Assembly (NCBI GenBank): GCA_013397455.1
Contig: VYZB01000224.1
Span: 501,796-565,795 of the forward strand
Source: Crotophaga sulcirostris
Lineage: Eukaryota > Chordata > Aves > Cuculiformes > Crotophagidae
Length of the DNA: 64,000 nt
Reading direction: 5' to 3'
Below, piece by piece: positions 1-13,040 of this stretch (positions within the stretch are counted from its first letter, which is position 1; the number at the start of each line of letters is the position of its first letter). The notes under the pieces were generated by a model, which was not told the DNA's origin, ran no database searches, and saw only the letters and a list, made by a program, of their open reading frames with translations. Position numbers and translations under genes: made by a program.

Positions 1-1404
1 AGGTGTGAGGAATGGGCAGGTTTAACATCAAATGTGTGTTTGTTTAATTAATTTCCAGGATCAAGGCAATAATCAAGATCATCTGGTATGTATTTGCAAG
101 ATCCATCTATCATTTCCCACCTTGGAACTCATCCAGTCAAAGAAACCCCTGATGTAGGAGATTTCAGGGTACAAAGTAGGCAAAGAAGTCTGACATCAGA
201 TGGCAATGTATACTTTTCATTATTTATCACTAACAGCTGCTTCTGAAGGTAGGTGAAAGGACCTTTTAGTAGAGTTCCTTCCCCCGACTCTCTCTGCTCA
301 AAAAAATACATGAAAGAAAGCATATATGAGAATATTTCAGACTACTATGTAACCACAAGGAAAGGTCACTCTGATGATTTACTCTTTAAAACTGAATTTT
401 CCAACTACTTTTCGCAGGTCAGATAAACCCTCCATGCCTTAGTTTCCCCATCTGGAATAACAGTCCATACTTTTTTCACTGGGGAAATGTGCACTTTAAT
501 TAATCAACAATTGTAGATTGCTATATAGAGTGGAGCAAACAATCTGGAGTGAAGAGTGTATTCAATGAATTTAGCCTGCTTGCAGAAAATCCTCGAGCAG
601 ATGGTGTTGTTATCAACTACAGTGGAAAAGACTGGAAATCACGCCAGTCTGAATATTTCTGCTTTGTTTTATTTCACTTAGAGAATCTTCAGCCCCAGGG
701 AAATATTTCGCAAGGATGAGGAACCGTTTCTTTCAGCAGTTGAAGAGCTGCGTTCAACAACCCAGTGCTTATGGGGCTGCTGGAGCTGCCTCTGCATGAT
801 TCCCCAGGAGGGAGGTGGAGGGGCCTTCCATATGGGGCACTAAACCACACTTCAGGAAAGGTTTTACCATATCCAGAAAGCCTTTTGAACCATCTAGTCT
901 TTTCTTGAAAGCTTCTGATAATTGGATAACCTTTCTTTGACATCAGGAACCAAAACGTATATTTTCAAGGACAACATAGATAGCCAAACTAGAATGTTTT
1001 TTTTATTATCAAATATTAAAAAATTCTACCTGTCATACAATTTAACAGTGCTGTATCACATAAATTTTGTTTTGTTATTGTAGAATTTAGCTTATTTTAA
1101 GGCGTTGTGTCTCATTTTATTTTCTTTATTTTTTTCTTTGTGTTCCCTTGAAGACTACCTTAAGGTTTATATGAATTTTTCAGAAGATATTTTATCAAAT
1201 ACAATGTTGTCCTAGTCACTGCATACCAGCCAGCACATGAAAATAGTGGCTGTGTGCCAGGTTATGTGGATTATTACTCCAGCTGCAATTCATGGCTTTG
1301 CAAGGGCCCACTCACAGAGGGTTTGACACCTCACGGTGCGATGATGTGGGCTGTTACAAACAAGCACAAAACCCCTGCTCTGACACAGAAAGTAAAATAC
1401 AATG
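1..1404. other. low-copy AT-rich DNA, no gene seen
   Basis: Only short open frames without recognisable domains are present. There is a T-rich tract around 1100-1140. I see no repeat family, RNA gene or promoter that I can support. Confidence 0.6.
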
Positions 1405-1847
1405 TAGGGCAACAAAGCTGGTGAAGGGTCTGGAGGACAAGTCTTATGAGGAGCAGCTGAAGGAACTGGGGTTGTTCAATGTGGGGAAGAGGAGGCTGAG
1501 GGGAGACCTCATCGCTCTCTACAACTGCCTTGCAAACAGGTTGTAGTGAGGCGGGTGCTGGGCTCTTCTCCCAAGTAAGAAGTGATGGGATGAGAGGAAA
1601 TGACCTCAAGTTGTGCCAGGGGACGTTTAGATTGGATATTGGGAAAAATGCCTTTACTGAAAGAGTGGTGAAGCACTGGAAGAGGCTGCCCAGGGCAGGG
1701 GTGGAGTCTCCATCCCTGGAGGGGTTCAAAGAACGTGTGGACATGGCACTTTGGGACCTGATTTCGTAGGCACGGTGAGGTTGGGCTGATGATTGGACTG
1801 GATGATCTTAGAGGTCTTTTCCAACCTTAACTATTGTATGATAGTGT
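1405..1847 (+). mobile_element. CR1 LINE 3' fragment, class C, 5'-truncated
   Basis: This is about 440 bp of the CR1 3' end in sense orientation. It encodes a decayed ORF2 C-terminal tail: [18 protein letters not shown], then a frame break near 1530, then RLDIGKNAFTERVVKHWKRL and SPSLEGFKERVDMALWD. The ORF2 stop lies near 1769 and is followed by the 3' UTR with TTGGACTGGATGATCTTAGA and the pairing TCCAACC. The terminal octamer region reads CTATTGTATGATAGTG. CR1 lacks a poly(A) tail and ends in short octamer repeats, which fits. The copy cannot encode a working protein. The call rests on strong resemblance to the other class C copies in this window (23.6, 30.0 kb). Confidence 0.93.
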
Positions 1848-3724
1848 TATTCTAGACAAGGTGTTAGCTTCCAGCTACATGATATAAAGGCTTTTACTGC
1901 TGAGACAGAACATAGATGGGCTTAAAAGTCTGAAACTGGATTACATTTCTCTACCTTTATTTCTTCTGTCTGTAGTGAACCATATCATCCTAGAAGTACC
2001 AAAAAAACAGAGAAGTCCTTATCCTTGATATCAGAAGCCTGGACAACCACTGGATCCTGGTTTCCCTCAAGCAGCAAGGACCTCTAAATGTCTGACCCGA
2101 AGTCTTTTGTTAAAGTAAGTCCTCTCTGTTTGTCATCTCCTGACAGTAAATACAGAAATTTTCTTTACTTTTCAGGCTTGACATGAAGTCACGCTAGAGA
2201 TTATGACATGCTCGGTGCCTATGGTGGTACGCATTATATTGAGACAAACTTGAGATGGAAATTGAATATTCCCAATCAATTGACAAAGTAAACATACTTA
2301 TTTGAGTTGCAGATGGGAGAGTTAGTTGAAGACACGTCAGTGAAAAATAAGGAAATGTATTTTGACCTGAAGTTCTTCCTCACAAGCCATCTGTAAAGGA
2401 AAAGTTAATTAGTAATAAACATAATTAGCAGTTATGAGTGAAACTAAACTCATGGTTTGTTTCACAGATTACTGGAATAAAAAGGCCTCGTGGCCAAACA
2501 CCATTGGTAAGGGTAGTGTTGTCAGTGTTTATTTTAAGGCAGCTTGATGAAGGCAAATGAGGCTGTCTTGTCCGATCTGTGCAACACATCTTATTGACTG
2601 ATAGCTTTGTTCATGCAAATATAAGACATAATATGATAAAAACCCCAGGAGAGGTGGCTTTCAGGAAGTGACTTCCAAGGAGAAAAGAGAAAGGACAGGA
2701 TGAGGTTGTGGAGTGTAATTCCATACATTGTTTTACTGCTGTTCCTCCAGGTATCATGAAATGTACAAGTTACTGCACCCCAAATTATCACTTATGTATG
2801 AATTTGTACCTCGTTAACTCCAGGAAGTGTAATTCTTGGACTCAGCAGTGCCACTGTTTTGGAAAGCAAACTCTGGGAGTGGCCAGGTATAGAGTTTTCT
2901 GCTTTCACTGCATATTTGAAGTTAAACCAGTCAGCACTTGGCTTGGGTTGCCAAAATTAGCATGGAATGGTGGAAAAAACTTCCCAGGGGAAGTTATTCC
3001 ATGCTATAACTTCTCTGACCAGTCCAAATTTTAATTAGGCTCTAAAAATGTCTGGATTCATCCCTTAAAACTCCTGATGAAGTGCATTTGATTAGTCTAA
3101 TTAAAGCAAAATGAAACATTTTTTCTTTATTGATTTTGGAAAGATTTAGCTTAGCAGCATTGTCTCTAGAAAGCAAACAGCACAACACATTAGGACATCT
3201 TTGGTTTTCTGCATAGTCATAGCATACCAGACAAAGAAAGAGTTAACTTCTCATAACCAGAGTCAACCACCTCCAAGACACTGTCACTCATTTCACAGTT
3301 CCATGTGCCACAGTATTGTCTAAGAGTGCTGTGACAGCTTCAAATCAAGCTATTGAAAAGATGTTAATGAGAGACTGTTATGTGGGATTTGTTGAATTAA
3401 ATTGTTTGCATTAAAAGGTTATTTGAAAAATTCATTATGAATTTCTGTAAAAAGCTCCTCATCAGCTTTGAAAGTAAAAACACCTCAGTAGCTTTTAGAA
3501 AAGAGAACTGGTTTTATATCTGCATCTGCAATTTTCAGCATTTCCCCTTTCCCACTGCTGGCAGGGGTGGCAAAATCTGGACACGGAGGGCGAAGCTGAT
3601 TTTGCAGGAATGCCTGCACAATAACCCATTTGTTAGTTCCTGTCCATGAGAAACAGAAAACCTTTGATCGTGCCTTCCATCATGACCCAGAGTAGATAAA
3701 GCTCTGCTTTCCTCAAGGAAAAGG
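1848..3724. other. low-copy DNA, no gene seen
   Basis: Reading frames are short (up to 108 codons at 2708-3034) and match no family I recognise. I see no repeat and no regulatory element that can be supported from sequence alone. Confidence 0.55.
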
Positions 3725-3856
3725 TATAGAATCATTGAATCGTTGAGATTGGAAAAGACCTTAAAGACCACCAAGTCCCATGCTTTACCTAACACTGCCA
3801 AGTTCACCACTAAACCGTGTCCCGAAGCCCCACGTCGTGTCCCGAAGCACCATGTG
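3725..3856 (-). mobile_element. CR1 LINE 3' end, class C-like, strongly truncated
   Basis: The antisense 3' end starts with AGAATCATTGAATCG, then GATTGGAAAAGACC, then the CR1 block CTAACACTGCCAAGTTCACC and CTAAACCGTGTCCCGAAGC. About 130 bp remain. A 20-bp segment (3816-3835) is tandemly duplicated as 3836-3855, which is not expected in the family. It resembles the copy at 42.6 kb and is probably an old insertion. Confidence 0.85.
3816..3855. repeat. 20-bp tandem duplication inside CR1
   Basis: Two adjacent units begin CGTGTCCCGAAGC and differ at two positions. In related CR1 copies the motif occurs once, so this is a local duplication after or during insertion. Confidence 0.85.
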
Positions 3857-6800
3857 ATGACACTATCATCAATGAGATTCTTCACCAAGGTGCACTAATT
3901 ATTTTCTTCTCTCTAAGCCTCTTTTTTTATCCCTGTTTTCACCATGGAAGTAGACAAGACATAACTTTCATCTTTATTCAGCCTTAAACCATTGTATTTG
4001 TGCTTTAAAAGATACTTAGAGAAAACAAATATTCTTTATCATAATGGGAAAAGCTAAAAAAAATACTGGTAATGGAGGCATGCTTCTTCTAATGAAAAGG
4101 AGATCTTTTGAAATTTCTAAATATACATATACCAACTAGACAATGACTTCTCATACATCTTAATTAAGATAATTATTCCCTGCAATCCAGATGTTAAAAA
4201 AAAAAAAAAGAAAAAAAAAGACTCCAGGCAAAATTCTGTTTTTGGTAACATTGGAATACAATTAAAACTTTGTTTAAATCAGTGATTTATTCATATTTAC
4301 ATAACTAAATTCAGGTGGAGAAACCCAGCTGTCATTCTTTGACAGCATATGTCATATTAGATAAGGTGGACACAGCTATAGAATATCTGTGCCACGTTAG
4401 ACATACAGCTGAGGAAAGTCTTAAATTTGTAATTTTTCTAACATTTTCTGGTTAGTCTATTTTAAAATGAGCCTAAGTTTTATTAAAGAAACAGGTAGGG
4501 TTAATTTTGTCGTAATTTAAAGTCTGACAAAAAGAGAATATGATGAAGATGGTGAAGAACTAGACAGCAGTTACTGTGATTTTATATTGAAAATGATACA
4601 ATAGGTCATAGCATCTCCAACTCAAGCCCTTTTCTGCAGATACCCTTAGAGTAATCCCTAGATTCTGAGCAGCTATGAATCCGTTGGAGTGCTTTCTTCT
4701 TGTGAACATAAACCACTTACAAATGCAAAATATTATTGTCTTAAATATTACCTATGTGCTTAAAGTATGCTATGGCTTGTTTCTTCTATGGCTATAAAAG
4801 GACCTACTTGACACACGTTTACATGTGCAAGAATTGGAAATGGAATTTATAAAATTAACTTGGCAGCTGAACTTTGCAAAATATTTATTTGCAGCATAGA
4901 AGTCATCTTTTGCTTTCACTTTGATTCTTACCTTTTCAAATAATATGGAATATGCTTCTTTCCAGTGAGAATTATGAAGGCTATATAAACATCTATCTGA
5001 GGGTTTCTTCTGCACGCCTCTAATGTTTCATCAATAGATAAATAAGAAGGAAGAAGGTACACGTTTTGAAAAGCTTGTTCTATGATGAGACTTTATGTCG
5101 CATGAGAAGACATTTAGTACTTTTATATTAAAGGTAGTTTTGTCAAGATTACTGTATTTTTGTGAATTGTGATTCATTTTATTTCTTTAAACTTAAAAAA
5201 ATCTTAATAGAAACATTCTTCACTGTGTTTTTGGAAGACATAGCTCTATTTTAGACCTTGATGTCATATATTGGAGGCTTTAATAGTTAAAATGATCATT
5301 TGGAAAAACTGAGTCATTAAAAACTTATGATTTGGGTCTAAAATATAAACTTATGGGGACCCTTCTCTACAAAATATTCGTAGTACCTTTTAATTGCAGA
5401 AGCAATTATCTTACTCAGATAATCGTTAGCATTTAGTGTGAAGACAGCTAAAGATACCGTGAAGGGAGATGGGAAACAGCAGCCAGCCAGTAATTTTGTG
5501 ACGAAAAGTGTTGGAAACCAGAGCATAGAAGCCCATGGTTGTAATTGTGATCCATGAAAGGTTATTGTTGTGGGAAACCCTTTATCCTGAAAGTTTCTCA
5601 CATCTTTTGGCGTGCATCTTGCAAGAAACAAGGTAACAGAAGACCTTTATGGCATGAATAACACTGGTGGGGAAAAAAACGTATATCAGCAACATATGAT
5701 ATCTACTTTGTCCTGAGATTTGAAGGGAAAGGAGCTGTTGTTCAAACAATTCCAGGAAGTTTTGTTCCAGTTTCAGTTCTGCTCAATTGGATAAACAATA
5801 TTTCCTAGTCCGCAGTGCGGCAATGGCTCAGCTTCTCAAGATAGGTAATCAGGCACCGTTTCAGTAATGTAAAGTGCTGAGTTTTAATCTTTAATTAAAA
5901 GGAGGTAACAGAACATATTCTGACAGGTTTCAGTGTACTTAGCAGCAAAAGATAAAAGTATATCTATATCCCTATCAGGCAACTGGCATGATGGTTTTTG
6001 ATTTAGTGCTGTCAAGGAGTTTCCACTTGCATTATGTTTCCTATAAGCAAGTTTCTTATTTATAGTGGCATCAGAGAAAGAACAGCCCATTCCTGAAGGA
6101 AAGCAGAAGGACTTTGCCTGCTGTCTCACTGGGGTTCCTTGAAGAGGATGCCAGACTGTCCTCTCCCATAACTTCAAAGAGGACAAAGTCCATTCCAGGC
6201 TAAAGAAGTGCCTAAAACAAGCAAGTTTACAATTTTCTTAGATGTCTGTGTCCTACGCAAGATTAACCCAGTGCAAATATGTTTTTCCTTCGTGAATAGT
6301 GTCTTTCAAGAACTCAGTTCAATTTTAACTTTGATTGTTTAATTTTGCTTCTGCTGCTTGTGACTCAAAAGGATAAATACAGTCATGCTGTACCCAAACA
6401 AGTGTCAAGCCATCCTGAAGAGCATGTTGAGAGCTGCACTCGGAATATCATTAAAAACTCACTACTTTACAAATTGCTTCAGTTTATCTTCTGGGAAAAG
6501 TAATATCTATAATAACAAAAGAGGTATGGAAACCAATGTTAGCAGAACTGTAGTTTCATTATTATTAGATATAAATATGCTCTCACGGTGCCTACATTTT
6601 CCCTCTCTATTTAGCCCCATCAGTTTTGTATTACTGGGCTTTACGTGGTTGATATTTGCAAACAGGCATGTGGATAAGTTTTGCTCCCTTTGCTAACCAT
6701 GCCCAGACACCTAAAAATAGTGTCTGGAAAGGCAGCGATGATTTAAACTCATGGCTGTGCTAAAAAAAAAAATGCACAAATGGAAAAGTTCCCTAAAATC

Positions 6801-9131
6801 CCCATTTACCCAAACTTTGCAGTAAGTACACACCAAGATATTTTCAGGCCTTTATAAACAGACATGTATAAGGGCCATGGTACACTGCAAAGAGCAGTAG
6901 GGTGCACCCAGCATTGTTGGCATATATGAAGAGTGGAAAAGACCCTGGAGAAGAAACAGAACTCTTAAATGTACATAAAAGCAGGTCAGGTAATTTTTAG
7001 TTGGGCAGGAGTGAGCATGTGTAAAACTGTGATGTTAGAAATGGCAAAATTAACACGAAAACTCATGTCTCAAATTGCTGTAATTTGCAAGATGTTTTTA
7101 GTTGTTCTCTGATGTTTTGTTGCTAAATACTAATCATATCCTGCACTTTCCCACTCTGATCAGCACACACTTAAAGCTGTTAGCTATTGTGTTATTTCTC
7201 ACATTGATGTCAAACAAGTTCTGTGTTGTCTGTGGGTGTTGTGCCAGTTCCCAGGGAGGGCAGTTAAGCCAACACAAGCTGGGCTGCACTGTGGGAGAGT
7301 AGTAGAGCTGCAGAAGCAACATCTGCCTCTTTGGTTAGCACCATCCTTCCCTCACTTCTCCTTTGCTTCCAGCTGCAGGTTAGCCTGGAAATTCAATGCA
7401 AGACCTTTAAAAGAGGAGCAGATAAATGGCACTTCTTCTGCAGGTTACGATTCCGCTCTCTCCTGCCACCGTTCTGACATGGGTAACAAATTTCATGCTA
7501 GTACAGGCAGACAATGGCTAAATCCCTTGCAGTGAATCACAGTGAACACTTGGAGAGAAGGAATCTGAAGAAGAGTCTTCCCAACAATTTCATAGCAGGA
7601 GCCCATGTGTAACATCTCAGCCTCCTCTGAAAGGCTTAGTTTAAAACTGAGATATATTTGCTGTATGGAATGTGGCATTAGCAAAGCATAGTATTAGAAG
7701 TCTTCTGTTCCTAGTTCTCTATTTCAGTACTTTTAAACAAGACCTGCACTCACCAAATAAATAAATAAGTTGAGATATCCACTGAGATGTCTCTTGTAGA
7801 GATTGAGAGGCAGATGCATTAATGTTTTGGTAAGCAGTGGATGAAACTGTGGATACACCTGATGACTAAAAGCACACGGCGAAATTGAAACGAGTGATCT
7901 GCACAGAGGTGAAAGACTAAAAGCTAAATTGGAGGAAGATTAAGCAGTTTGTGTATCGGTGAGCACTGAATATCTGCAAGCATGCACAGAAATTTGGACA
8001 GCAGAGTGAAGTGGCGTCAGGGAGTCAGCAACACGGCCAGAAAAGGCAGTTTAGGGCTAAATTCTGCCCTTATCTCCAGACACACATGGAAAGCAGGTGC
8101 TGGCTTCCCATCCAGTACAGGAGGGATGGTGATTCTGTAAGGACCAGCGAGCACGTTTATGAGTACCATTTATAGTTTGCTCATTGGATCGGTTGCGAAA
8201 GGGATTCTGTCCCTAAATTCCAGTGCCAGTAACATGAGCCACGCAAATTAATCAGCTCGATGGCTTGGGATGCCAATTAACTTTTGGACCAAACCCCAGT
8301 GAAATCAACACCACATCCGCTGAATTAAATGCCAGTGTTCCCAATGATTTCAGTGGTGACAGGTGTTTCTCTTAGCAGGCATCTCTGTGCTGCGGAGGGA
8401 GCGTGCTTGGACAGCCTGTACCCAGGAAAATGCCTCCTCCTGTCCTCCAGTCCTTTCACGTGAAGGCGCGCCACGTGGGAGAGCTTCATCCATCCACTTG
8501 ATTAATAAAGGTGGGTGCACAGTGCAGACTCCAAAAACTGAAGCCAGATAACAAAAGATGTTACATGGACAAGTGCGAGAGACTCCAGAGCTCAGCAGGA
8601 GTTGTGTCCCGTATTCAACAGAAAATATGGCCAATAAATGACTCCAAATGTTCACTGAGGAAAGCAGGACAGAGCAGGCATCTGTCTTGTGTGGGAGTTG
8701 CATGATGTGCTGGGCTATGTGAAAACTGAGGTGTAGAGAAGTTACAGAACAGAGGAACTCCTGGTCTTGGTGCTCTTTAACCCAGAGCTTTGAAATAAAA
8801 GACAACTCCTTGTCAGCCTCTGAGTTAATAATAAATTTCTGTTGCATCTTTCTCCGTCTGCCCTAGAAGCAAGAATATTTCAGAAAGGGATTGCATCGGT
8901 AATTATGCAACTTACAGTTGATAACAAAGACCTGTGTGGTGGGGTGAGGTGGGTGTTCACAGCACTGGAACCAAAACCTGCTCTATAAACCTGTGGCTAT
9001 AGAAAAACTTGGGAATTGGAGGGCAGGACAACATCCACTGTTTATCCAATTATAGCTCTCAAGTGCAGGGGCTAAATAATATTTTTAAACTTCTGTCCAT
9101 GTCATTCAGTGGACAGGACTGTAAATAGAAA
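3857..9131. other. 5.3 kb low-copy DNA free of CR1
   Basis: This is one of the longest repeat-poor stretches of the window. It contains an A-rich run at 4196-4219, a short (AAAT)n at 7756-7770 and an A-run near 6763-6773. The longest open frame is 165 codons on the minus strand (8350-8847). It has no recognisable domain, and frames of this length are expected by chance in 64 kb. I see no splice-flanked conserved exon that I could name. Confidence 0.5.
4196..4219 (+). repeat. A-rich homopolymer run
   Basis: About 24 bases are almost all A, interrupted by G. There is no retrotransposon body upstream that would make it a poly(A) tail of a known element. Confidence 0.85.
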
Positions 9132-9187
9132 TTGGAGTTAAATATGGAGTTTGGAGTGTTAACTATGGAGGTAAATACGGAGTTTGT
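9132..9187. repeat. short imperfect tandem repeat beside a CR1 tail
   Basis: The motif (G)GGAGTTAAATATGGAGTTT recurs imperfectly as GGAGGTAAATACGGAGTTT, with an intervening GGAGTGTTAACTATGG. Spacing is about 30 bp. It ends where the CR1 tail begins. Confidence 0.6.
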
Positions 9188-9260
9188 TGGTGTTAGTGTT
9201 GGGTTCTAGGTTGGACTCGATGATCTCAGAGGTCCTTTCCAACCTTGTAATACTGTGATC
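9185..9260 (+). mobile_element. CR1 LINE 3' UTR remnant, class A
   Basis: Only the last ~75 bp of a class A element are present: GTTGGTGTTAGTGTTGGG, then the hairpin with GGTTGGACTCGATGATCTCA and TCCAACC, ending TAATACTGTG. It is extremely 5'-truncated and carries no ORF2 sequence. Confidence 0.92.
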
Positions 9261-9289
9261 AATTCTTCATTTTCCTACCTCTTGCCCTT

Positions 9290-9374
9290 ACAAAAGAGAG
9301 GAAGAGAGAAAGGAGAAAAGAAAAAGAAATAGAGGAAGGGAGAGAGAAACAGGGTGGGTGGGAGGAAGGAAGGA
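9290..9374 (+). repeat. purine-rich (GA/GGAA) tract
   Basis: About 85 bp are almost only A and G, with runs such as GAGAGAGAAACAGGG and GGAGGAAGGAAGGAG. It is simple low-complexity sequence just downstream of a CR1 tail. Confidence 0.85.
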
Positions 9375-11162
9375 GACTCATCTCTGAACAACACAAGGAG
9401 CAGTCACTGTACAAAACAGCGAGAAGCACTGGGCACAGCCCTGACTGCAGGCACTGTCTCCTCCATCTCCCTTTGCTCCCTCTGTTCCATCCCTCCTTAC
9501 TGAGCAACTCCAGGCTCAGTGCCTGCCCTGCTCCCTTGCAGGGTGGCTTTAGCCTCTCTCTGCTATCTGACATCCTCTCGCTGCTTTCCTCCCAGGTATT
9601 GCCAGTTCTGCTTGTTAAATCCCACCTTTAAACTATAATTTTCCATGTAGGCTGTGCTAACTGCCTCCACGATGCTTCCTGTGCAATCACATAGGAAGGC
9701 TGCTGTACAGAAATGAAATGTGTGGTGCTGGTAGGGCCATGTCACAGAGACTGGAGAAAACAGAGCAAGCACTTGAATTCTTTTCAGGCTTGTCAAAGAG
9801 CTTAATAATGTTTGAAAGGGACACCAAAGAAGCTAATAAAAATACTTCCTCACTTATGTACAACTTTGAGCTGGTTGGGATTAATCAGCAGAGAAAAAAA
9901 GGTTGCATTATTCTGTAACATAGTAGCAAAATTGCTGGCCAAATAATGAATGGAATTTTAAAAACGAAAACTGTTTAATATTTATATAAAAAAATCTTCA
10001 TTTTGGAAGATATTAACACAATTATTGAATGACTTCAGATTATTCTTTTCCTATTTTTGATACTAAAAACTTCTTTAAAATGTACCCTTTCCTTAAAATA
10101 GCTTCGAGAACATTGACTTTTTCCAATTAAAAGAAATTTTCTTTTGGGGGGGGGAAAAAGCAGATACTATTCTAGACAGAGCGATAAAGAACTTGGCGCA
10201 ATAGGAAGAACAGCAAAATTAAAGAGAATATAATGGTACTGACTTATGTAGCTAATGTGAATAAGAATAAGGAACAGAGTATAAAAATCAAGGTAATATG
10301 AAAATTCTTTACATAAGTGTTGTCATGTAGCATCAGCAAATGAGAATAACTTTATGTCAACCACTGTAGTAAGGAGAAGGGGAAAAAAGGAATAATCTAA
10401 AATATTCTTCTGGTTCTAAAATATTGAAGCTGGCCTTTCAAAGCATCCCAGGAAGGGACAAGCAAAGTGCTCTATCATCTTTGCCATTAATGATATTGAG
10501 CTCCTATCTAAAATTTATTCACACATTGTCTGATTTATATTCTGGAATAGGTCTCAATCAGATGAAGCTGTTCCACTTTATACGAGAGCTGAGAAGAGGT
10601 TCTGCACGTCCCTGGTGAGTGCTCAAACTACAGAATTATTTTCATTTTCAGCCTGACTCTCTAAACATTTGAACAATTTGAGTGAGAATAACAGGGGGAT
10701 GAACCCCTAGAATATTAATTGTCTTTGAGTGTTCATTGCAACTGGGCAACTCTTCGGGCATTCATTTCGGTAGTGTGAGACCTGGCTGTTTAAGCCATCA
10801 GTCATTAGATAAGGTGACTTCCCCACTAGCGAACTGTAGCTGTCTTCATGCTCGTGAGAATCTGAAGACACAAGATGGTATTTAAATGTTGGGTTTAGTG
10901 AATTTAATGCAGGAGTACCCAAACTGCAAGACAGGATGTCCTGTGCAAGATAAAGAAATTAAACTGTAAGGGAAAGGTGATATTTATGAAGGAAAAAAAC
11001 AGATGTTCCATTTATTCTCTCTTGCGCACGCATACACGTAATGTGAAAATGCACCCATCTGAAGGCAGTGGTAGAGAACTTCTCCGTAGTCACATTACGT
11101 AAGTACTCATTTATTCAGAAAATAGATACCTCTAAAGACTAGAATTATGTAAAGGAGGGAAA
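9375..11162. other. low-copy DNA, no gene seen
   Basis: There is a G-run near 10146-10154. Open frames are shorter than 105 codons and show no domain. Nothing else recognisable. Confidence 0.55.
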
Positions 11163-11440
11163 AACCGTTTTCTTAATATCCAGTCCAAACCTCCCCTGGT
11201 GCAACTTGAGGCCATTTCCTCTCATCCCATCCCTTGTTACTTGGGAGAAGAGCCCAGCACCCACCTCACCACACCCTCCTTTCAGGCAGCTGTAGAGAGC
11301 AAAAAGGTCTGTCCTCGACCTCCTCTTCTCCTAAAACAATCCCAGTTTCTTTAGCTTCTCCTCATAAGACTTGTGCTCCAGACCCTTCAGCAGCCTCACT
11401 GCCCTCCTCTGGAGGTGCTCCAGCAGCTCAAGATCTTTCT
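11163..11440 (-). mobile_element. CR1 LINE interior fragment, class C-like
   Basis: This is antisense CR1 ORF2 tail sequence without its 3' UTR. It starts at the segment equivalent to FRLDI (TTCTTAATATCCAGTCCAAA). It runs through CTTGAGGCCATTTCCTCTCA, GGCAGCTGTAGAGAGC and CTTCTCCTCATAAGACTTGT to a segment near CTCCTCTGGAGGTGCTCCAG. The 3' hairpin and octamer are missing, so the copy is truncated at both ends or was split by a later deletion. It is more diverged than class A copies. Confidence 0.88.
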
Positions 11441-13040
11441 TGCTTCAATATTTTTCTATTCCATCCTCTTTGTTCAGTTCTCTAACAGCTCAACCACCTC
11501 AGCATTGAAAAGTCCAATTTAGTGTCTCTTTCTGTCTCTCCTTCTCTATCTCCCCCAGTCACACACACACTTTAAACTCTTTTATTAAAGCTTATAACCA
11601 CCTGCCTTGACAGTTTTGGCAGAAGTGCACTGCTGGCAATCAGTCTGATAAGCAATGACTTGTGATTGCAGGAGCGGCAGCGGCGTGTGAAGGCAGTGAC
11701 AACTCTAAAGTCTAACATGTTGATTGAAAATATGCATTTAAAAGATGCAAATTTCCTAAAGAAGTGACAGTTGCCCACGTTGAAAGCAATTGATACAGCA
11801 CTCTGCTTACCATTAGAGCTGGTTAAACAGCAGGATTTCCAGTTCATTCAAAATGTATTTTTTCCTAAGCTCCCCAGAAAATGTCCCTTTCCTTCAGTTG
11901 GTGACATGGAGTGTTTGTCCATTTGATTGTGAACTGCGGCAGTGAAATGCATTTTTAAAGTTGACTGAACCTTGCCAGGGCCTGACACAGTGGGCTGAGA
12001 GATGCAGCCTCCTTTGGAGCCCAGCTGGCCAAGCTGTGCTCTGCAAACTGTGCTGCTTGTTAGCGACCAGCAGGAGGAGAGTCACAAACCCCTGTTTAAT
12101 GCTCCTCACCTTCCTCTCTCCTGCCTTATGGCTCTACCTGCCCCTCTTCACCCTTTGCAGCTCCCCATCAGTCTTGCTCAAAATAGAAAGCACATTACTG
12201 AAGCTGCGTCCTGCTGCAAACATCTAGGGACTATTTTGTGGCTCTCTCAACTTCCACAGCTTCAAGTCTAGCTCCTCCAGTTTCTCAATGGCCCAAACTG
12301 GTCCCACCTCCACCGTTCTGGACCTGGAGACAGCCCTATTGCACCAAAACCCCACAACTATGAGTTTTGTACTCGGACCACAGTTCAGAAAGGTAAAACT
12401 GAGTGAAATAAAGACTTTTGAATCAGTGATGTGCAGAGCTCTTTGGGTGTGGGTGGGATGAGGGCAGGCTTGCTGGCAGAAGCAGGAGGTCAAATGAACA
12501 GAGGTTGGGGCTGAGCAACTTCACAAGGTTGTATTCTGGGCTGAAAGGAGGTATTCATTGAATATCTCTGTAAGAATTGCTGTCAGACTTTGTGAAACAC
12601 CTGTAATCATCTTTGTAGTCATCAGATGATGGCACAAAAGCCTTCTCCCTATCCAATGCACAACATGCTGTACTATCATTTCTAATAATTATTGAATTTA
12701 TGAAATTAATAATTATTCTCCCACCATGATCCAGGCAGCTTTTCTGGTCTGTCACACCTTGAACAGTAGAGCTTCTTGTTAGTTATGAGAATTTTTGAGC
12801 AATTATACCAAAACCAGCAAGCCCATTGCTTCACTGAGTACAAACAGGTACGTCCTGCTGTTCTAATACAAAACAACACCAAGGTGGGAATAGCTGAAAA
12901 CACAAAACACAATTGGACAAATGAACTTAGAAAAGAGTAAGACTAAAATGATGCCTATGGTGATTGCAGGGGTTCATTCTCAGAAGGATGAAATACCAAA
13001 CCCCAAATATGAAAGCTGTGCAAAAAGCTATTTTTTAATT
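11441..13040. other. low-copy DNA with pyrimidine tract and (CA)n
   Basis: A pyrimidine-rich tract at about 11525-11556 is followed by a short (CA)n at 11560-11570. Around 12685-12718 there is an AT-rich inverted repeat built on AATAATTATT. I recognise no gene or other repeat family. Confidence 0.55.

Noticed and set aside
4196..4219. A-run as the tail of a retrotransposed mRNA or SINE
   Set aside because: No recognisable body upstream and no target-site duplication seen.
8350..8847. 165-codon open frame on the minus strand
   Set aside because: No recognisable domain, signal or codon pattern. A few frames of this length are expected by chance among six frames of 64 kb AT-rich DNA.
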